A stretch of 64,000 nucleotides of DNA from positions 623,901 through 687,900 of the forward strand of contig PHBC01000001.1 of the NCBI GenBank assembly GCA_002840505.1, read 5' to 3'. The stretch comes from Deltaproteobacteria bacterium HGW-Deltaproteobacteria-2. GTDB taxonomy: Bacteria > Desulfobacterota > Syntrophia > Syntrophales > Smithellaceae. Numbering within the stretch: position 1 is the first letter of the stretch; each line of letters begins with the position of its first letter. Under the pieces are notes generated by a model that was not told where the DNA came from, did no database searches, and was given only the letters and a program-made list of their open reading frames with translations. Of this stretch, positions 43,037 to 52,850 are shown piece after piece. The position numbers were made by a program, and so were the translations under genes.

Positions 43037-43810
43037 TCACTCCGTAATGGCAAAATCAGTTTCCTGTTTTTTTCCGACATACAGACAGGCAATGCCGAAA
43101 GTGTGGGGGAATATTTCAACTTCGGATATGCCGGTTCCCCTCATAAAGGCGGCGAATTCTTCAGGCGTTGGAAAGTTCATGATGGAATCGGCAAGGTAAT
43201 AATAGGCGGCGGCGTTTTTGGAAAATACCCTGGCCATCAATGGGAGCAGGAAATTTAAATAAATATAGTAAGCTAATTTAAAAAAGCGGTTTTGAATAAA
43301 CGTCATCTCCAGAATCATTATCTGTCCACCCGGTGTCGTTACTCGCAGCATCTCCTTGAGGGCTTCCGCTTTTTGAGGAATGTTCCTGATCCCGAAAGCC
43401 ATTGCCGTAACGTCAAAGGAATTTTCGCTAAAAGGAAGTTCTAGGGCATTTCCCTGCATAAAATTTATCCTGCCGGAAAGATTTTTATTCTTCGCCTTTT
43501 CGTTTGCCGCCTTCACCATCGGATAGACAAAATCAATTCCGTCGACCAATATATCGCGGTGTTGAAGGCAGGCGTTGACGGATAAATCTCCCGTCCCGCA
43601 GGCAATATCAAGAAATCTTTTGGTCTTGAAGAAGACCATCTTTTTAATGGCGAAACGGCGCCAGGCGACGTCACGGCGCAAGCTCAGAAAATGGTTTAAA
43701 AAATCATACCGACCGGTAATGGTCGAAAAAATTTCTTTGACCATGCCGATACGTTTTTCGTCGCTTACTTTTTTTACAGAGGGGTATTTATCGATTTTTG
43801 ACTTTTGCAT
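43037..43810 (-). CDS. ubiE: Demethylmenaquinone/ubiquinone methyltransferase UbiE/MenG
   Basis: A 257-residue SAM-dependent C-methyltransferase of quinone biosynthesis. SAM motif I is LDIACGTGDLS; the family signatures YDFLNHFLSLRRDVAWRR, AMAFGIRNIPQKAEALKEMLRV and GGQIMILEM, with PFSENSFD, are clear. In an anaerobe the product is most likely menaquinone (MenG). A charged N-terminal extension of about 20 residues precedes the conserved region. It is separated from hisD by an 81-base gap carrying a GCCCGC/GCGGGC palindrome. Confidence 0.93.
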   Translation of the reverse strand: MQKSKIDKYPSVKKVSDEKRIGMVKEIFSTITGRYDFLNHFLSLRRDVAWRRFAIKKMVFFKTKRFLDIACGTGDLSVNACLQHRDILVDGIDFVYPMVKAANEKAKNKNLSGRINFMQGNALELPFSENSFDVTAMAFGIRNIPQKAEALKEMLRVTTPGGQIMILEMTFIQNRFFKLAYYIYLNFLLPLMARVFSKNAAAYYYLADSIMNFPTPEEFAAFMRGTGISEVEIFPHTFGIACLYVGKKQETDFAITE

Positions 43811-43891
43811 TTATAAATATTTCTTCACGTCTATATCCGATTAAATACTGGATGCCCGCCTGCGCGGGCATGACAGACAATATTCAGACCT

Positions 43892-45178
43892 TTATTTGCC
43901 GCGGACAAGAACAGATTTGGCGTGGGCATCCAGTCCTTCCATTTGGGCGAAATGAGCAGTGGGCACACTCATTTTATCAAAGGCTTCTTTAGAAAAGGAA
44001 AGAACGCTCATTCGTCTATAGAAATCATAGACTCCCAGGGGAGATGAAAAACGGGCTGTGCCTCCAGTAGGCAAAATATGATTAGTACCTGCCAGGTAAT
44101 CGCCCAATGCCTCCGGCGTGAAAGAACCCAGAAAAACTGATCCGGCATTTCTTACTCTATTCAGAATTTTCTTCGGGTTTTTAACCATTAATTCCAAATG
44201 TTCCGGCGCAAAGGAATTGGCGATATCGACAGCTTCTTCTATGCTCTGTGTAATAATAATCGCGCCGAATTTAGTCAGTGATTTTTCCGCTGTTACTTTC
44301 CGTGATAAGGTTCTCATTTGCCGGTAAATTTCCAGAGAGACCTCCCGTGCCAGGTCTTCAGAAGTTGTCAAAAGAACCGCTGCCGCCATTTCATCGTGCT
44401 CGACCTGCGCCAGCATATCCGCCGCTGCAAAAGAAGCATTCGCAGTTTTATCAGCAATGACGATCACCTCGCTGGGACCAGCGATCATGTCAATATCCAC
44501 CTGGCCAAAAACCAATTTCTTCGCCGCGGCAACATAGGCATTACCCGGCCCCACAATTTTGTCGACCTGCGGAACAGTTTTTGTACCGTAAGCCAGCGCG
44601 GCAATCGCCTGCGCGCCGCCGATTTTAAATATGCGTTTCACTCCGCTTACCTCGGCTGCTGCAGCAATCAGTGGATTAAGAAGGCCTCCCCTCGCCGGAG
44701 TGACCAGAATAATCTCTTCCACGCCGGCAATGCGTGCCGGAATCGCCGCCATCAGAATTGTTGAAGGATAAGATGCCTTACCGCCCGGAGCGTAAATTCC
44801 GATTCGTCTTAGAGGTAGTATACGCTGCCCCAACTCAGCACCGTTTTCCTTCTTAACCATATAGCCTTGTGCTATCTGATGGCGATGATAATCTTCAATA
44901 CGCTTTGCCGCTAATTTGATAACTTTTAAATCTTCCGTTTTTACCTGTGCCAGCGCTTTCTTTTTTTCCGCAGGTGTTACTTCCACCGTAGCATCGCTTA
45001 ATTTATATCCGTCAAACTTCGCCGTGTATTTAAATAAAGCTTTATCTCCCCGGGCTGCGACAGCGCTAACAATCTTTGCCACTGATGATAAGAGTTCCTG
45101 TGAATGAACGCCACCTCTCTGGCGCAATTGACTAAAGAATTTTTTAAACTCGGCAGCGTTGGATTTGATTATCTTCAT
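43892..45178 (-). CDS. hisD: Histidinol dehydrogenase
   Basis: A 428-residue zinc-dependent enzyme doing the last two oxidations from histidinol to histidine with NAD. The signature region is DMIAGPSEVIVIADKTANASFAAADMLAQVEHDE, within which the catalytic Glu/His environment lies, plus GGAQAIAALAYGTKTVPQVDKIVGPGN and APEHLELM. The length is typical. The start directly abuts the murA stop. Other his genes are dispersed; hisC is at 13.6 kb. Confidence 0.96.
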   Translation of the reverse strand: MKIIKSNAAEFKKFFSQLRQRGGVHSQELLSSVAKIVSAVAARGDKALFKYTAKFDGYKLSDATVEVTPAEKKKALAQVKTEDLKVIKLAAKRIEDYHRHQIAQGYMVKKENGAELGQRILPLRRIGIYAPGGKASYPSTILMAAIPARIAGVEEIILVTPARGGLLNPLIAAAAEVSGVKRIFKIGGAQAIAALAYGTKTVPQVDKIVGPGNAYVAAAKKLVFGQVDIDMIAGPSEVIVIADKTANASFAAADMLAQVEHDEMAAAVLLTTSEDLAREVSLEIYRQMRTLSRKVTAEKSLTKFGAIIITQSIEEAVDIANSFAPEHLELMVKNPKKILNRVRNAGSVFLGSFTPEALGDYLAGTNHILPTGGTARFSSPLGVYDFYRRMSVLSFSKEAFDKMSVPTAHFAQMEGLDAHAKSVLVRGK

Positions 45179-46426
45179 TTATTTTATCCTTTTTATATCC
45201 GCTCCCAACGCGGAAAATTTCTTTTCTATTGTCTGATAACCACGGTCAATATGGTAAACGCGGGAAATTTCTGTTGTACCTTCGGCAACCAGCGCCGCCA
45301 GAACCAGCGAAGCAGAAGCCCGTAAATCCGTGGCCATTGTCTGCGCTCCGTGCAGCTTGGGAACGCCCCGGACAATCGCGTTGCCGCCCTGAATGACAAT
45401 ATCAGCGCCCATGCGCACCAATTCGCTGACATGCATAAACCGGTTCTCAAAAACGGTTTCGGAAATCACGCTCAAACCACTGCCGATACTCATATAAGCC
45501 ATCATCTGTGCCTGCAAATCAGTTGGAAATCCCGGATAAGGAACAGTTTTCACATCAACACTGTTTATTTTTTCTCCGGCGGATACTTTCAGTCCATTCT
45601 TAATTGCCGAAATTTTCATGCCGGTATCTTTTAATTTATTGATTAACGCTTCCAGATGATGAGGATTGCAGCCCATAACATTTATTTCGCCTCGCGTCAT
45701 TCCTGCGGCAATCATAAAAGTCCCCGCTTCAATCCGGTCGGGAATAATTGCAGATTCAGTCGGTTTCAGAGAGGTAACGCCTTTAATCGTTATTACGTCG
45801 GTCCCCGCCCCGCTGATTTTAGCCCCCATGCTTTTTAAAACATCTGCAAGGTTAACAACTTCCGGTTCACGAGCGGCATTGTTCAGCACCGTAGTGCCTT
45901 GAGCCAGGGTCGCCGCCATCATTATATTTTCGGTGCCGGTTACAGTGGTCAGATCAAAATAAATTTCTGCGCCTTTTAATTTTTTAGCCTTTGCTTCAAT
46001 ATAGCCGCTTTTTAATTCGACATGAGCGCCCATATCTTCCAATGCTTTGAGATGAAGATTGACCGGCCGCGCGCCGATGGCACAGCCTCCCGGAAGAGAT
46101 ACTCGCGCCACTCCCGCACGGGCAACAAGTGGTCCCAAAACTAAAATTGACGCTCTCATTGTTTTTACAAGATCATAAGAAGCGGTATGGTTGATGATTT
46201 TATCAACATTAATTTTAACAGTTTCTTCACCTTCAATCTGAGCTCCCATACTGCATAAAAGTTTTTTTATCGTTTTAATATCCATCAAATCGGGAATATT
46301 ATGAAACGTATTAGTTCCTGCCGTCAGCAATGCCGAGGCCAAAACCGGCAGCGCCGCGTTTTTAGCACCGCTTATCTGAACATTGCCATGGAGTGATTTA
46401 CCTCCATTAATAACTATCTTATCCAC
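45179..46426 (-). CDS. murA: UDP-N-acetylglucosamine 1-carboxyvinyltransferase
   Basis: 415 residues. MurA transfers enolpyruvate from PEP to UDP-GlcNAc, the first committed step of peptidoglycan synthesis. The fosfomycin-targeted cysteine is C115 in [15 protein letters not shown], present rather than replaced by Asp, so fosfomycin sensitivity is expected at this site. Further segments: [12 protein letters not shown] and [11 protein letters not shown], with [14 protein letters not shown]. It lies between prmC (contiguous) and hisD (contiguous). Confidence 0.97.
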   Translation of the reverse strand: MDKIVINGGKSLHGNVQISGAKNAALPVLASALLTAGTNTFHNIPDLMDIKTIKKLLCSMGAQIEGEETVKINVDKIINHTASYDLVKTMRASILVLGPLVARAGVARVSLPGGCAIGARPVNLHLKALEDMGAHVELKSGYIEAKAKKLKGAEIYFDLTTVTGTENIMMAATLAQGTTVLNNAAREPEVVNLADVLKSMGAKISGAGTDVITIKGVTSLKPTESAIIPDRIEAGTFMIAAGMTRGEINVMGCNPHHLEALINKLKDTGMKISAIKNGLKVSAGEKINSVDVKTVPYPGFPTDLQAQMMAYMSIGSGLSVISETVFENRFMHVSELVRMGADIVIQGGNAIVRGVPKLHGAQTMATDLRASASLVLAALVAEGTTEISRVYHIDRGYQTIEKKFSALGADIKRIK

Positions 46427-47278
46427 TTATTTTCTCCTTGTTCTTATTACGCGCGGCAATCCGGCATAATCCTTACGCATTTCGGTGCTGTCATAAAATC
46501 CGGATTCCTCGATAATCTCTCGAACTGTTTTTTCCTGTTTAGCTCCAATTTCCATCAAAAGCCAACCATTTTTTTGCAAGAATTCTGCCGCCTGATATAT
46601 CAACTTTTCGTAAAATTCAGTTCCCTTTTTACCGGCCAAAAGAGCAATTGCCGGTTCGTAATCTTTTACCCCTGCGGGAAGCTCCTCATAATCCTGGGCC
46701 GAAATATAGGGCGGATTGCAAACAATTATATCAAAAATACCTTCCACCGGTTCAAACAAATTGCCCTGGAGAAAATCAATTTTATTATCCAGTTTCAAAG
46801 CGCGGGCATTTTTTTTGGCCAGCGCTAAAGCGGCGGCGGAAATATCTGTGGCAACAATTCTGGCATTGGAAATTTCTGTGGCCAGAGCCAGAGCAATGGC
46901 GCTGCTGCCCGTGCCGATATCCAGAATATTTATATCTGCAGAATCTATTTTGCGGCAAATTTCCAAAGCTTCTTCAACAATAATCTCCGTATCCGGACGG
47001 GGAATCAAAACATCTTTGTTTACTTCCAGCGTGAATGTCCAGAATTCCTTGCGCCCGGTGATATATGCCACCGGTTCCCATCGCACCCGGCGAGCGACGA
47101 GATTTCTAAAAGAGGAAAGCTGCACTTCGCTGATACTCATTTCCGGATTTTTTAAAAATTCCAGGCGGTCACAGCCAAGAACAAAAGAAAGCAATACTTC
47201 AGCATCCAATCTCGCCGACGGTATTCCCGCGGCTTCAAAAGCGTGAACGGCATCATTAATAATTTTGTGAATGACCAT
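46427..47278 (-). CDS. prmC: Release-factor glutamine methyltransferase
   Basis: 283 residues. PrmC methylates the GGQ glutamine of RF1 and RF2. Visible are the N-terminal helical domain (ARLDAEVLLSFVLGCDRL), the SAM site ILDIGTGSSAIALALA and the catalytic NPPYIS. The ATG at 47278 follows AGGAAA; longer frames to 47308 or 47350 would lie at or upstream of the transcription start predicted from the promoter at 47322-47350. Its substrate gene prfA lies beyond the inserted plus-strand gene. Confidence 0.94.
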   Translation of the reverse strand: MVIHKIINDAVHAFEAAGIPSARLDAEVLLSFVLGCDRLEFLKNPEMSISEVQLSSFRNLVARRVRWEPVAYITGRKEFWTFTLEVNKDVLIPRPDTEIIVEEALEICRKIDSADINILDIGTGSSAIALALATEISNARIVATDISAAALALAKKNARALKLDNKIDFLQGNLFEPVEGIFDIIVCNPPYISAQDYEELPAGVKDYEPAIALLAGKKGTEFYEKLIYQAAEFLQKNGWLLMEIGAKQEKTVREIIEESGFYDSTEMRKDYAGLPRVIRTRRK

Positions 47279-47321
47279 GGCTTTTCCTGAAGAACTTAAT
47301 GGAACCATATAAGGATACCTG

Positions 47322-47350
47322 AAAATAAATTGTTGCAAAATAAATGTCAA
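47322..47350 (-). promoter_or_regulatory. Sigma-70-type promoter for prmC-murA-hisD
   Basis: On the minus strand TTGACA (47350-47345) and TATTTT (47327-47322) are 17 bases apart, placing transcription start near 47315, just upstream of prmC. It gives the three genes a promoter independent of rpmE-prfA. Confidence 0.7.
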
Positions 47351-47441
47351 GTGTTTATAAATCCAAACTATTAATATTTTAATGGAATTGACTTTTTAAG
47401 CTTACAAACAAGCTTTGGAACAATTTGCCGGGAGGACAATT

Positions 47442-47960
47442 ATGAAACCGGGCGCTACTCTTATGGAACGATTCGATGGCTGGTTTGTCAAGCCGATTGA
47501 AAAACTCAAAGAACTTCCGGAAGGCGACGGAGGTTTTCTGGCCCTGTCCGCCGCGCTTTTCCTTTGCGAAAGATATTATCGTGCCTCAACAGACACTCTT
47601 TCCGGCAAAAGAGACGATGAAAAATTTAAAGTTGAAGCAGCAAAAGATTTAGGTCTTAGTTTGGAAGATTTTAATTGCTTCTGGATTATTTACAGAAACG
47701 GAGTTCAGCACCAGGGAACACCAAAAAAATTCATCGACAAGAAAAATCAAATAAAATATTTCTTTCATATTTCCGACGAGTTTAACGGAATTCCGGAAGT
47801 ATACAAAATAAACGCTTATAAACGTGAAATAAGATTAAACGTCTGGAAATTTGCCGACCTGATCATCAATAAGTTCAAGACTAATGAATCAGTATTTAGA
47901 AAAGCCATTTCTCATACATTTCCTGAAGTCAAGGGAATCAAGAAAGATAAAGAAAAGTAA
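47442..47960 (+). CDS. HEPN-like hypothetical protein
   Basis: 172 residues, mainly helical. The segment FWIIYRNGVQHQGTP contains R85-x4-H90, the Rx4-6H arrangement of HEPN ribonucleases, after an upstream helix with ERYYRAS. No signal peptide is present. ATG 47442 has GGGAGG at good spacing. The gene is transcribed divergently from prmC and convergently to prfA, splitting an otherwise conserved prfA-prmC pair, so it is probably an insertion. HEPN proteins are often toxins or defence RNases, but no antitoxin partner adjoins. The family is inferred from one motif; treat as tentative. Confidence 0.6.
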   Translation: MKPGATLMERFDGWFVKPIEKLKELPEGDGGFLALSAALFLCERYYRASTDTLSGKRDDEKFKVEAAKDLGLSLEDFNCFWIIYRNGVQHQGTPKKFIDKKNQIKYFFHISDEFNGIPEVYKINAYKREIRLNVWKFADLIINKFKTNESVFRKAISHTFPEVKGIKKDKEK

Positions 47961-48123
47961 CATTTAAATCTATTCACAATCTTATTTTTTATACTTTTTT
48001 ATTTAGATAAATCATTTTTGCGCCGCGGCGAATTGTCCGGAAATAATCAAATGTTTTGTAAAGTCGCTTTTATCTTTCCTGCGTAAAGCAACGGTCTCTC
48101 TTTTTGTCATCTGCAAAAAAATC

Positions 48124-49188
48124 CTATTTTAAAGATTCAGCCTGATAATGCGACGATAAAGCGTCAATCATGGCGCCGATATTGCCGTTGATGAAATTAT
48201 CCAGGTCGTAACGGGTCAAATTGATGCGATGATCGGTTATTCTCCCCTGCGGGAAGTTATAGGTGCGGATGCGCTCGGAGCGGTCGCCGCTGCCCACCTG
48301 GCTTTTGCGCGCCTGAGCCTGCTCGGCATCTTGCCTTTGAATCTCAGCGTCCAGAAGCCTGGCCCGCAATACCTTCATTGCCTTGTTCTTGTTCTTGAGC
48401 TGTGATTTTTCATCCTGACAGGTCACGACAAGCCCTGTCGGCAAATGAGTTATGCGAACAGCGGAATCCGTAGTGTTGACGCTCTGACCACCGTGACCGG
48501 TGGAACGATAAACGTCAACACGAAGTTCATTGGGATCTATATTGATTTCCACATCTTCCGCTTCCGGCATAATGGCGACGGTAACCGCCGAAGTGTGAAT
48601 GCGTCCCTGTGCCTCCGTAACCGGAACACGCTGGACACGATGAACACCGCTTTCATATTTCAGACGACTGTAAGCGCCTTTCCCGTCTATTTGCGCGATA
48701 ATTTCCTTGAAACCGCCCATACCACCGGCAGGCGAACTGCTGACCACTTCCACTTTCCAGCCCTGAGCTTCCGCGTACTTCGCGTACATGCGAAACAAAT
48801 CTCCGGCGAAAAGACCTGCTTCATCTCCACCGGTGCCCGCTCTGATTTCCAGAAAAACGTTTTTGTCGTCATTTGGATCTTTGGGCACAAGCAAAACATT
48901 CAACTTCTCTTCCAAATCGCTTTTCTTCTGTTTTAATTGAGGCATTTCCTCTTTAACAATCGCCTTTAGGTCATCATCGCCTTCCGCCAAAACTTCATAT
49001 TCTTCTATCTGCCCTCTTACGTTATTATATTCACGTATAGTCTCTACCAACTCTCTTAAGTCAGCATGTTCTTTGGCGTATTTTTGATAAAGTCCCTGCT
49101 TGGAAACGATTTTAGGGTCGCTAAGTTGTCCCTCCAGTTCCCTGTAACGTAGTTCGATATCGTTAAGTTTATCCAGTATGATTTCCAT
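48124..49188 (-). CDS. prfA: Peptide chain release factor 1
   Basis: A 354-residue class I release factor recognising UAA and UAG. The tripeptide-anticodon region has the RF1-type P-V-T ([18 protein letters not shown]), and the peptidyl-hydrolysis motif is [13 protein letters not shown] (GGQ 233-235). The N-terminal coiled-coil domain and the C-terminal [21 protein letters not shown] are normal. It lies downstream of rpmE across a terminator and uses PrmC, encoded nearby, for GGQ methylation. Confidence 0.97.
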   Translation of the reverse strand: MEIILDKLNDIELRYRELEGQLSDPKIVSKQGLYQKYAKEHADLRELVETIREYNNVRGQIEEYEVLAEGDDDLKAIVKEEMPQLKQKKSDLEEKLNVLLVPKDPNDDKNVFLEIRAGTGGDEAGLFAGDLFRMYAKYAEAQGWKVEVVSSSPAGGMGGFKEIIAQIDGKGAYSRLKYESGVHRVQRVPVTEAQGRIHTSAVTVAIMPEAEDVEINIDPNELRVDVYRSTGHGGQSVNTTDSAVRITHLPTGLVVTCQDEKSQLKNKNKAMKVLRARLLDAEIQRQDAEQAQARKSQVGSGDRSERIRTYNFPQGRITDHRINLTRYDLDNFINGNIGAMIDALSSHYQAESLK

Positions 49189-49271
49189 GTTATTTCTTTA
49201 AGTAAATTTGTACAATTAAGGGTCGGTTTAGAAAAAACTTTACAAGTTCATCCCTGCCGGAAAAACACCTG

Positions 49272-49315
49272 CAAAAAAAGGCCGGTCAGAATTCAAAAGA
49301 ATATCAGACCGGCAA
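49272..49315 (-). terminator. Rho-independent terminator after rpmE (minus strand)
   Basis: GCCGGTC (49281-49287) pairs with GACCGGC (49307-49313), with a nested ATTC/GAAT stem. On the minus strand it is followed by CTTTTTTT. It separates rpmE from prfA. Confidence 0.88.
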
Positions 49316-49335
49316 CATAAATTGAAATTACGTAA

Positions 49336-49611
49336 CTATTTTTTTGTTGTTTTTTTGGGTGTTTCCTTAATATTTTCCGTAGTTGTTGTCTTTTTGACCT
49401 GCGGCTTTTCTACTTTGGCTTCGTATTTCTTCTTGAATCTTTCGACGCGACCAGCCGTATCTACAAGCCTCTGCTTACCTGTGATAAAAGGATGGCAGTT
49501 AGAACAAATTTCTGTCTTGATATCTTTTTTGGTCGATCTCGTTTCAATGACGTTACCACAAACACAAGTGATCGTCGTTTCTTTATATTCTGGATGAATT
49601 CCTTCTTTCAT
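49336..49611 (-). CDS. rpmE: 50S ribosomal protein L31 (zinc-binding type, with Lys-rich tail)
   Basis: 91 residues. [12 protein letters not shown] begins the protein; zinc ligands are C16, C18, C36 and C39 (CVCG and CSNCHPF). These make it the zinc-containing C+ paralogue. [22 protein letters not shown] ends the conserved part and about 22 extra residues of Lys/Thr/Pro repeats follow, longer than the usual 66-70. AGGAAAG lies before the ATG. It is followed by its own terminator. Confidence 0.94.
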   Translation of the reverse strand: MKEGIHPEYKETTITCVCGNVIETRSTKKDIKTEICSNCHPFITGKQRLVDTAGRVERFKKKYEAKVEKPQVKKTTTTENIKETPKKTTKK

Positions 49612-49732
49612 GTCTCTTATCCTTTCCTCCCTGGCATTTATCTACAATTAATTATTAATGTTTTTTACTTTATTTTAAAAGTGCTCGATTGCCTTACAAT
49701 ATATGCGGCAAAAATTCAAGAAAATTATACCA

Positions 49733-49835
49733 ATTCGCTTTCTTTGGCTAACTTTGTTGGCTGCGTCGTCGGCTTCCTCAACGTATTTCCATATACGCCT
49801 GCGGAGCCTCCTCCTTGCCGCCGCGTTATCCTTTG
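49733..49835 (-). repeat. Dispersed GGCTCCGC...TTGAGGAAGCC repeat, copy 2
   Basis: Read on the minus strand: AAAGGATAACGCGGCGGCAA, GGAGGAGGCTCCGCAGGCGTATA, ATACGTTGAGGAAGCCGAC and CAACAAAGTTAGCC. It matches 52728-52850 in the first half almost base for base. It is the main content of the 317-base gap between rpmE and rho; no gene is seen there. Confidence 0.78.
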
Positions 49836-49928
49836 AAATCGAAATGGTATTAGTCTATTACAAATTTGTCCGGTTTTATTAGCTTATAATTTCCGGCTGA
49901 TTATCATAAGCATCTAATATGCAACTGG

Positions 49929-51176
49929 TTAAGCGTTCATTGAATCTAAAAATTCCTGATTATTTTCCGTTTTTTTGATTTTGCCAATGATAAATTCCAT
50001 GGCATCAACAGGATTCATTTCCTGCAACAACCGGCGCAGGATCCAGACTCGATTGAGATTGTTTTTGGGAATGAGCAATTCTTCCTTTCTGGTTCCGGAA
50101 CGTATTAAATCAAAAGCGGGGAATATCCTGCGGTCAGCAATACGACGATCCAGATGCAGTTCCATGTTGCCTGTTCCCTTGAATTCTTCAAAAATGACTT
50201 CATCCATCCTGCTTCCGGTATCAATCAAAGCTGTGGAAATAATCGTCAAACTGCCGCCGTTTTCGATATTTCTGGCTGCACCGAAGAAACGTTTAGGCTT
50301 GTGTAAAGCATTGGAATCAACACCACCGGAAAGAACTTTCCCACTGGGCGGTACAACAGTGTTATATGCTCGCGCCAAGCGGGTGATACTGTCGAGTAAA
50401 ATTACTACATCTTTTTTATGCTCCACAAGGCGTTTGGCTTTTTCAATAACCATTTCGGCTACCTGCACATGGAAAGAAGCCGGTTCATCAAACGTGGAGG
50501 CGATTACCTCACCGGAAACGCTACGCTGCATATCCGTGACCTCTTCCGGCCGTTCGTCAATTAGCAGCACCATTAAAACCACTTCCGGATGATTTGCGGC
50601 AATGCTGTGAGCAATGTCCTGTAAAAGAACTGTTTTACCGGCTCTGGGGGGAGAAACAATCAGCGCGCGCTGCCCCTTGCCGATTGGCGCGAATAAATCT
50701 AGAGTTCTGGTAGAGTAGTTTTTCGGATCGAATTCCAGATTTAATTTTTCCAAAGGATAGAGAGGAGTAAGGTTGTCAAAAAGAATCTTATCCCGGGCTT
50801 GTTCGGGACTTTCCATATTTACGGTGTCAACTTTTAAAAGGGCGAAATATTTTTCACCTTCTTTGGGAGGACGGACTTCGCCGGAAATTGTATCGCCGGT
50901 TTTCAAATTAAATCTTCTGATCTGCGAAGGCGAAATGTAAATATCGTCCGGACTGGGTAAATAGTTGTAATCCACGGCACGTAAAAAACCAAACCCATCA
51001 GGGAGAATTTCCAACACTCCCGAGCCGGAAATCACACCGTTCTGTTCCGCCTGCGTCTGCAAGATAGCGAAAATCAAATCCTGACGGCGCATTCCGCTGG
51101 CACCCGGAACTTCCAATTTTTTTGCTAAATCGTTAAGCTCGCTGATAGGCAATCGCTTAATGTCTTCAATGTTCAT
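49929..51176 (-). CDS. rho: Transcription termination factor Rho
   Basis: A 415-residue hexameric RNA helicase. N-terminal helix bundle (1-45), RNA-binding cold-shock domain (about 50-120, [28 protein letters not shown]), ATPase with Walker [29 protein letters not shown], the Q-loop region [21 protein letters not shown], and [20 protein letters not shown]. No large inserts. AGTAAGGAAA precedes the ATG. Its mRNA leader could be about 210 bases if the promoter at 51390-51416 is used, in line with rho autoregulation by attenuation in other bacteria. Confidence 0.97.
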   Translation of the reverse strand: MNIEDIKRLPISELNDLAKKLEVPGASGMRRQDLIFAILQTQAEQNGVISGSGVLEILPDGFGFLRAVDYNYLPSPDDIYISPSQIRRFNLKTGDTISGEVRPPKEGEKYFALLKVDTVNMESPEQARDKILFDNLTPLYPLEKLNLEFDPKNYSTRTLDLFAPIGKGQRALIVSPPRAGKTVLLQDIAHSIAANHPEVVLMVLLIDERPEEVTDMQRSVSGEVIASTFDEPASFHVQVAEMVIEKAKRLVEHKKDVVILLDSITRLARAYNTVVPPSGKVLSGGVDSNALHKPKRFFGAARNIENGGSLTIISTALIDTGSRMDEVIFEEFKGTGNMELHLDRRIADRRIFPAFDLIRSGTRKEELLIPKNNLNRVWILRRLLQEMNPVDAMEFIIGKIKKTENNQEFLDSMNA

Positions 51177-51389
51177 AAATATTTCCTTACTTTAAAGTCT
51201 AACCAGGTAACGTAAAACATTATCCTGACATTATATTTATCGTCGCTTTACCGCATTATTTTTAAAGAAACTCAAAAAGATGTCACGATTTTTAGTTGTT
51301 ACGGATTAAATCTCGATTTGTCTTATTGAATACGTGAAACGCTCCAAAGGATAGGGCTTTAAAAGCCTTTTACTAGTTGTGTTAAACTT

Positions 51390-51416
51390 TTTATATTAAT
51401 CTATAGCGACTGTCAA
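51390..51416 (-). promoter_or_regulatory. Candidate promoter upstream of rho
   Basis: On the minus strand TTGACA (51416-51411) and TATAAA (51395-51390) are 15 bases apart. It lies in the 317-base gap between the Trm112-like gene and rho; the remaining leader is AT-rich, with only one small palindrome (GGCTTTTAAAGCC near 51362) and no other gene. Confidence 0.45.
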
Positions 51417-51493
51417 GCAATTTTATTTTTTTTGATAAAAGCTTATAATATGAAGTGCTTACGCACTATAATTTCAGTTGCCCCATCTTCAAA

Positions 51494-51664
51494 TTATGAA
51501 ATTTTTTTCGCTTCTTCTACAAGCAAAACAGGAATGTCATCTTTTACTTCATATAATAATTTACACTGATCACAAATGATGCCGTTTTGCTTTTCGTCGT
51601 AGTGAACTTTCCCATGACATTTAGGACAGATTATAATTTCCAAAAGTTTTTTATTTAAAGGCAT
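51494..51664 (-). CDS. Trm112-like / UPF0434 (YcaR) small zinc-ribbon protein
   Basis: A 56-residue protein, MPLNKKLLEI followed by IICPKCHGKV, CDQCKLLYEV and DDIPVLLVEEA. The two CxxC pairs form a zinc ribbon, and LLEIIICPKC plus DDIPVLL is the family hallmark. In Gram-negative bacteria the family is typically found beside lpxK or kdsB and its function is unproven; eukaryotic Trm112 activates methyltransferases. It begins only three bases after the waaC stop, so it is the last gene of the LPS operon. Confidence 0.85.
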   Translation of the reverse strand: MPLNKKLLEIIICPKCHGKVHYDEKQNGIICDQCKLLYEVKDDIPVLLVEEAKKIS

Positions 51665-51667
51665 TTA

Positions 51668-52696
51668 TTACTCCTTTATTAATTTTTTTTCCAAGGCGGC
51701 AAAAATCTGCCGGGGTGAAATATCCTTCATACACTGTTTTGTCGAGCATTTTTTTAAAAAACAGGGACTGCAGGGCAATTCTGTCCTGATTATTGTATGT
51801 CCGGCACCGTAAGGTCCTGTTCTTGCCGGATCGGTCGGCCCGAAAAGAGCGATAACGGGAGTTTCCACTGCGACGGCCAGGTGCATGGGACCTGAATCCG
51901 TAGTTATCACCATTCGCGCTTTTTTATACAAATAAGCAAGATCAAGCAAGGTTGTTTTGCCACCTAAATTTACACATTCGGTATTCATTAGTGAAGTTAT
52001 TTTTTCGATTGGCTCCTTTTCGCTTCCCGTAAAGACAACTTTCATTTGTAACTTATTATTAATTAAATCGGCTAAGTAAGCAAAATTTTCATTGCTCCAT
52101 AATTTCGTTTCCCATAAAGCTATGGGGTTAATTGCAACAAATTTTTTATCTTCAAGATTATGTTCGCCCAGTAAACGTAATACTTTCCCCTTTGCTTCCT
52201 TATTCGAAGGAAGAGCAAATTCAGCTCTGTCGATCTTCGCTCCCAGATAACGTGGAAAATCCAGATAGCGGTCAACCGCATGCTTGTTCATGTCTTCAGG
52301 AATTTTTTCATTAAGAAATAAGCCGCTTAATTCCTGCCAGGAATCATAACCTATTTTTCTTTTCCCCCGGCTCAAGAAAACAATTATCGAACTTTTAAAC
52401 AGACCGTGAAAATCAATAATCAGATCATAATCCCGTTGCCGCAAAGTTTTCGTAAACGTTAGAATTTCGTCCAAAGAACTTCTGAACTGGCCACGAAGCA
52501 AGTCTTTACTCCAGCTTTTGCGCCGCGAAATTAATACTGAGTCCAGATAAGGGTGATTTCTAACTAAATCAGCCGCCGCTTCTTCCACAACCCATGTTAT
52601 GTGAGCTTCAGGATAAAGTCGGCGCAGAGCAGCAAGAGAAGGCAGGGTATGAATTACATCACCTATCGCGCTGAGTTTTACGATCAGTATATTCAC
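51668..52696 (-). CDS. waaC: LPS heptosyltransferase I-like (GTG start)
   Basis: A 342-residue GT9 heptosyltransferase adding the first heptose to Kdo2-lipid A. It starts NILIVKLSAIGDVIHTLPSL, the WaaC-type N-terminus, with GGKTTLLDLAYLYKKARMVITTDSGPMHLAVA and FGPTDPARTGPYG in the donor-binding half. A Cys cluster (CSPCFLKKCSTKQC) sits near the C-terminus. The start is GTG at 52696 with AAGGA upstream; the open frame to 52723 runs into the repeat. WaaC versus other heptosyltransferases is inferred from the N-terminus. Confidence 0.88.
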   Translation of the reverse strand: MNILIVKLSAIGDVIHTLPSLAALRRLYPEAHITWVVEEAAADLVRNHPYLDSVLISRRKSWSKDLLRGQFRSSLDEILTFTKTLRQRDYDLIIDFHGLFKSSIIVFLSRGKRKIGYDSWQELSGLFLNEKIPEDMNKHAVDRYLDFPRYLGAKIDRAEFALPSNKEAKGKVLRLLGEHNLEDKKFVAINPIALWETKLWSNENFAYLADLINNKLQMKVVFTGSEKEPIEKITSLMNTECVNLGGKTTLLDLAYLYKKARMVITTDSGPMHLAVAVETPVIALFGPTDPARTGPYGAGHTIIRTELPCSPCFLKKCSTKQCMKDISPRQIFAALEKKLIKE

Positions 52697-52727
52697 GTTC
52701 CATCCTTTAATTCCGAGTTGCATCCAA

Positions 52728-52850
52728 AGGATAACGAGGCGGCAAAGAGGAGGCTCCGCAGACGTATTGTGTATACGTTGAGGAAGCCGACCCCGCCCGG
52801 CCTGCGCCGGGGCAAGCTATGCCAGCAAAGTTAGCCGCAGGATGCGACTT
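52728..52850 (+). repeat. Dispersed GGCTCCGC...TTGAGGAAGCC repeat, copy 3 (invades gmhB 3' end)
   Basis: AAAGGATAACGAGGCGGCAA, GGAGGCTCCGCAGACGTAT, ATACGTTGAGGAAGCCGAC and GCAAAGTTAGCCGCAGG. A CCCCGCC...GGGGC hairpin is inserted near the right end. The right edge (TTAGCCGCAGGATGCGACTT) is also the last codons and stop of gmhB. Confidence 0.78.

Noticed and set aside
43853-43870. GCCCGC/GCGGGC palindrome as the hisD terminator
   Set aside because: The stem lacks a T-run on the minus strand and resembles a common interspersed palindrome.
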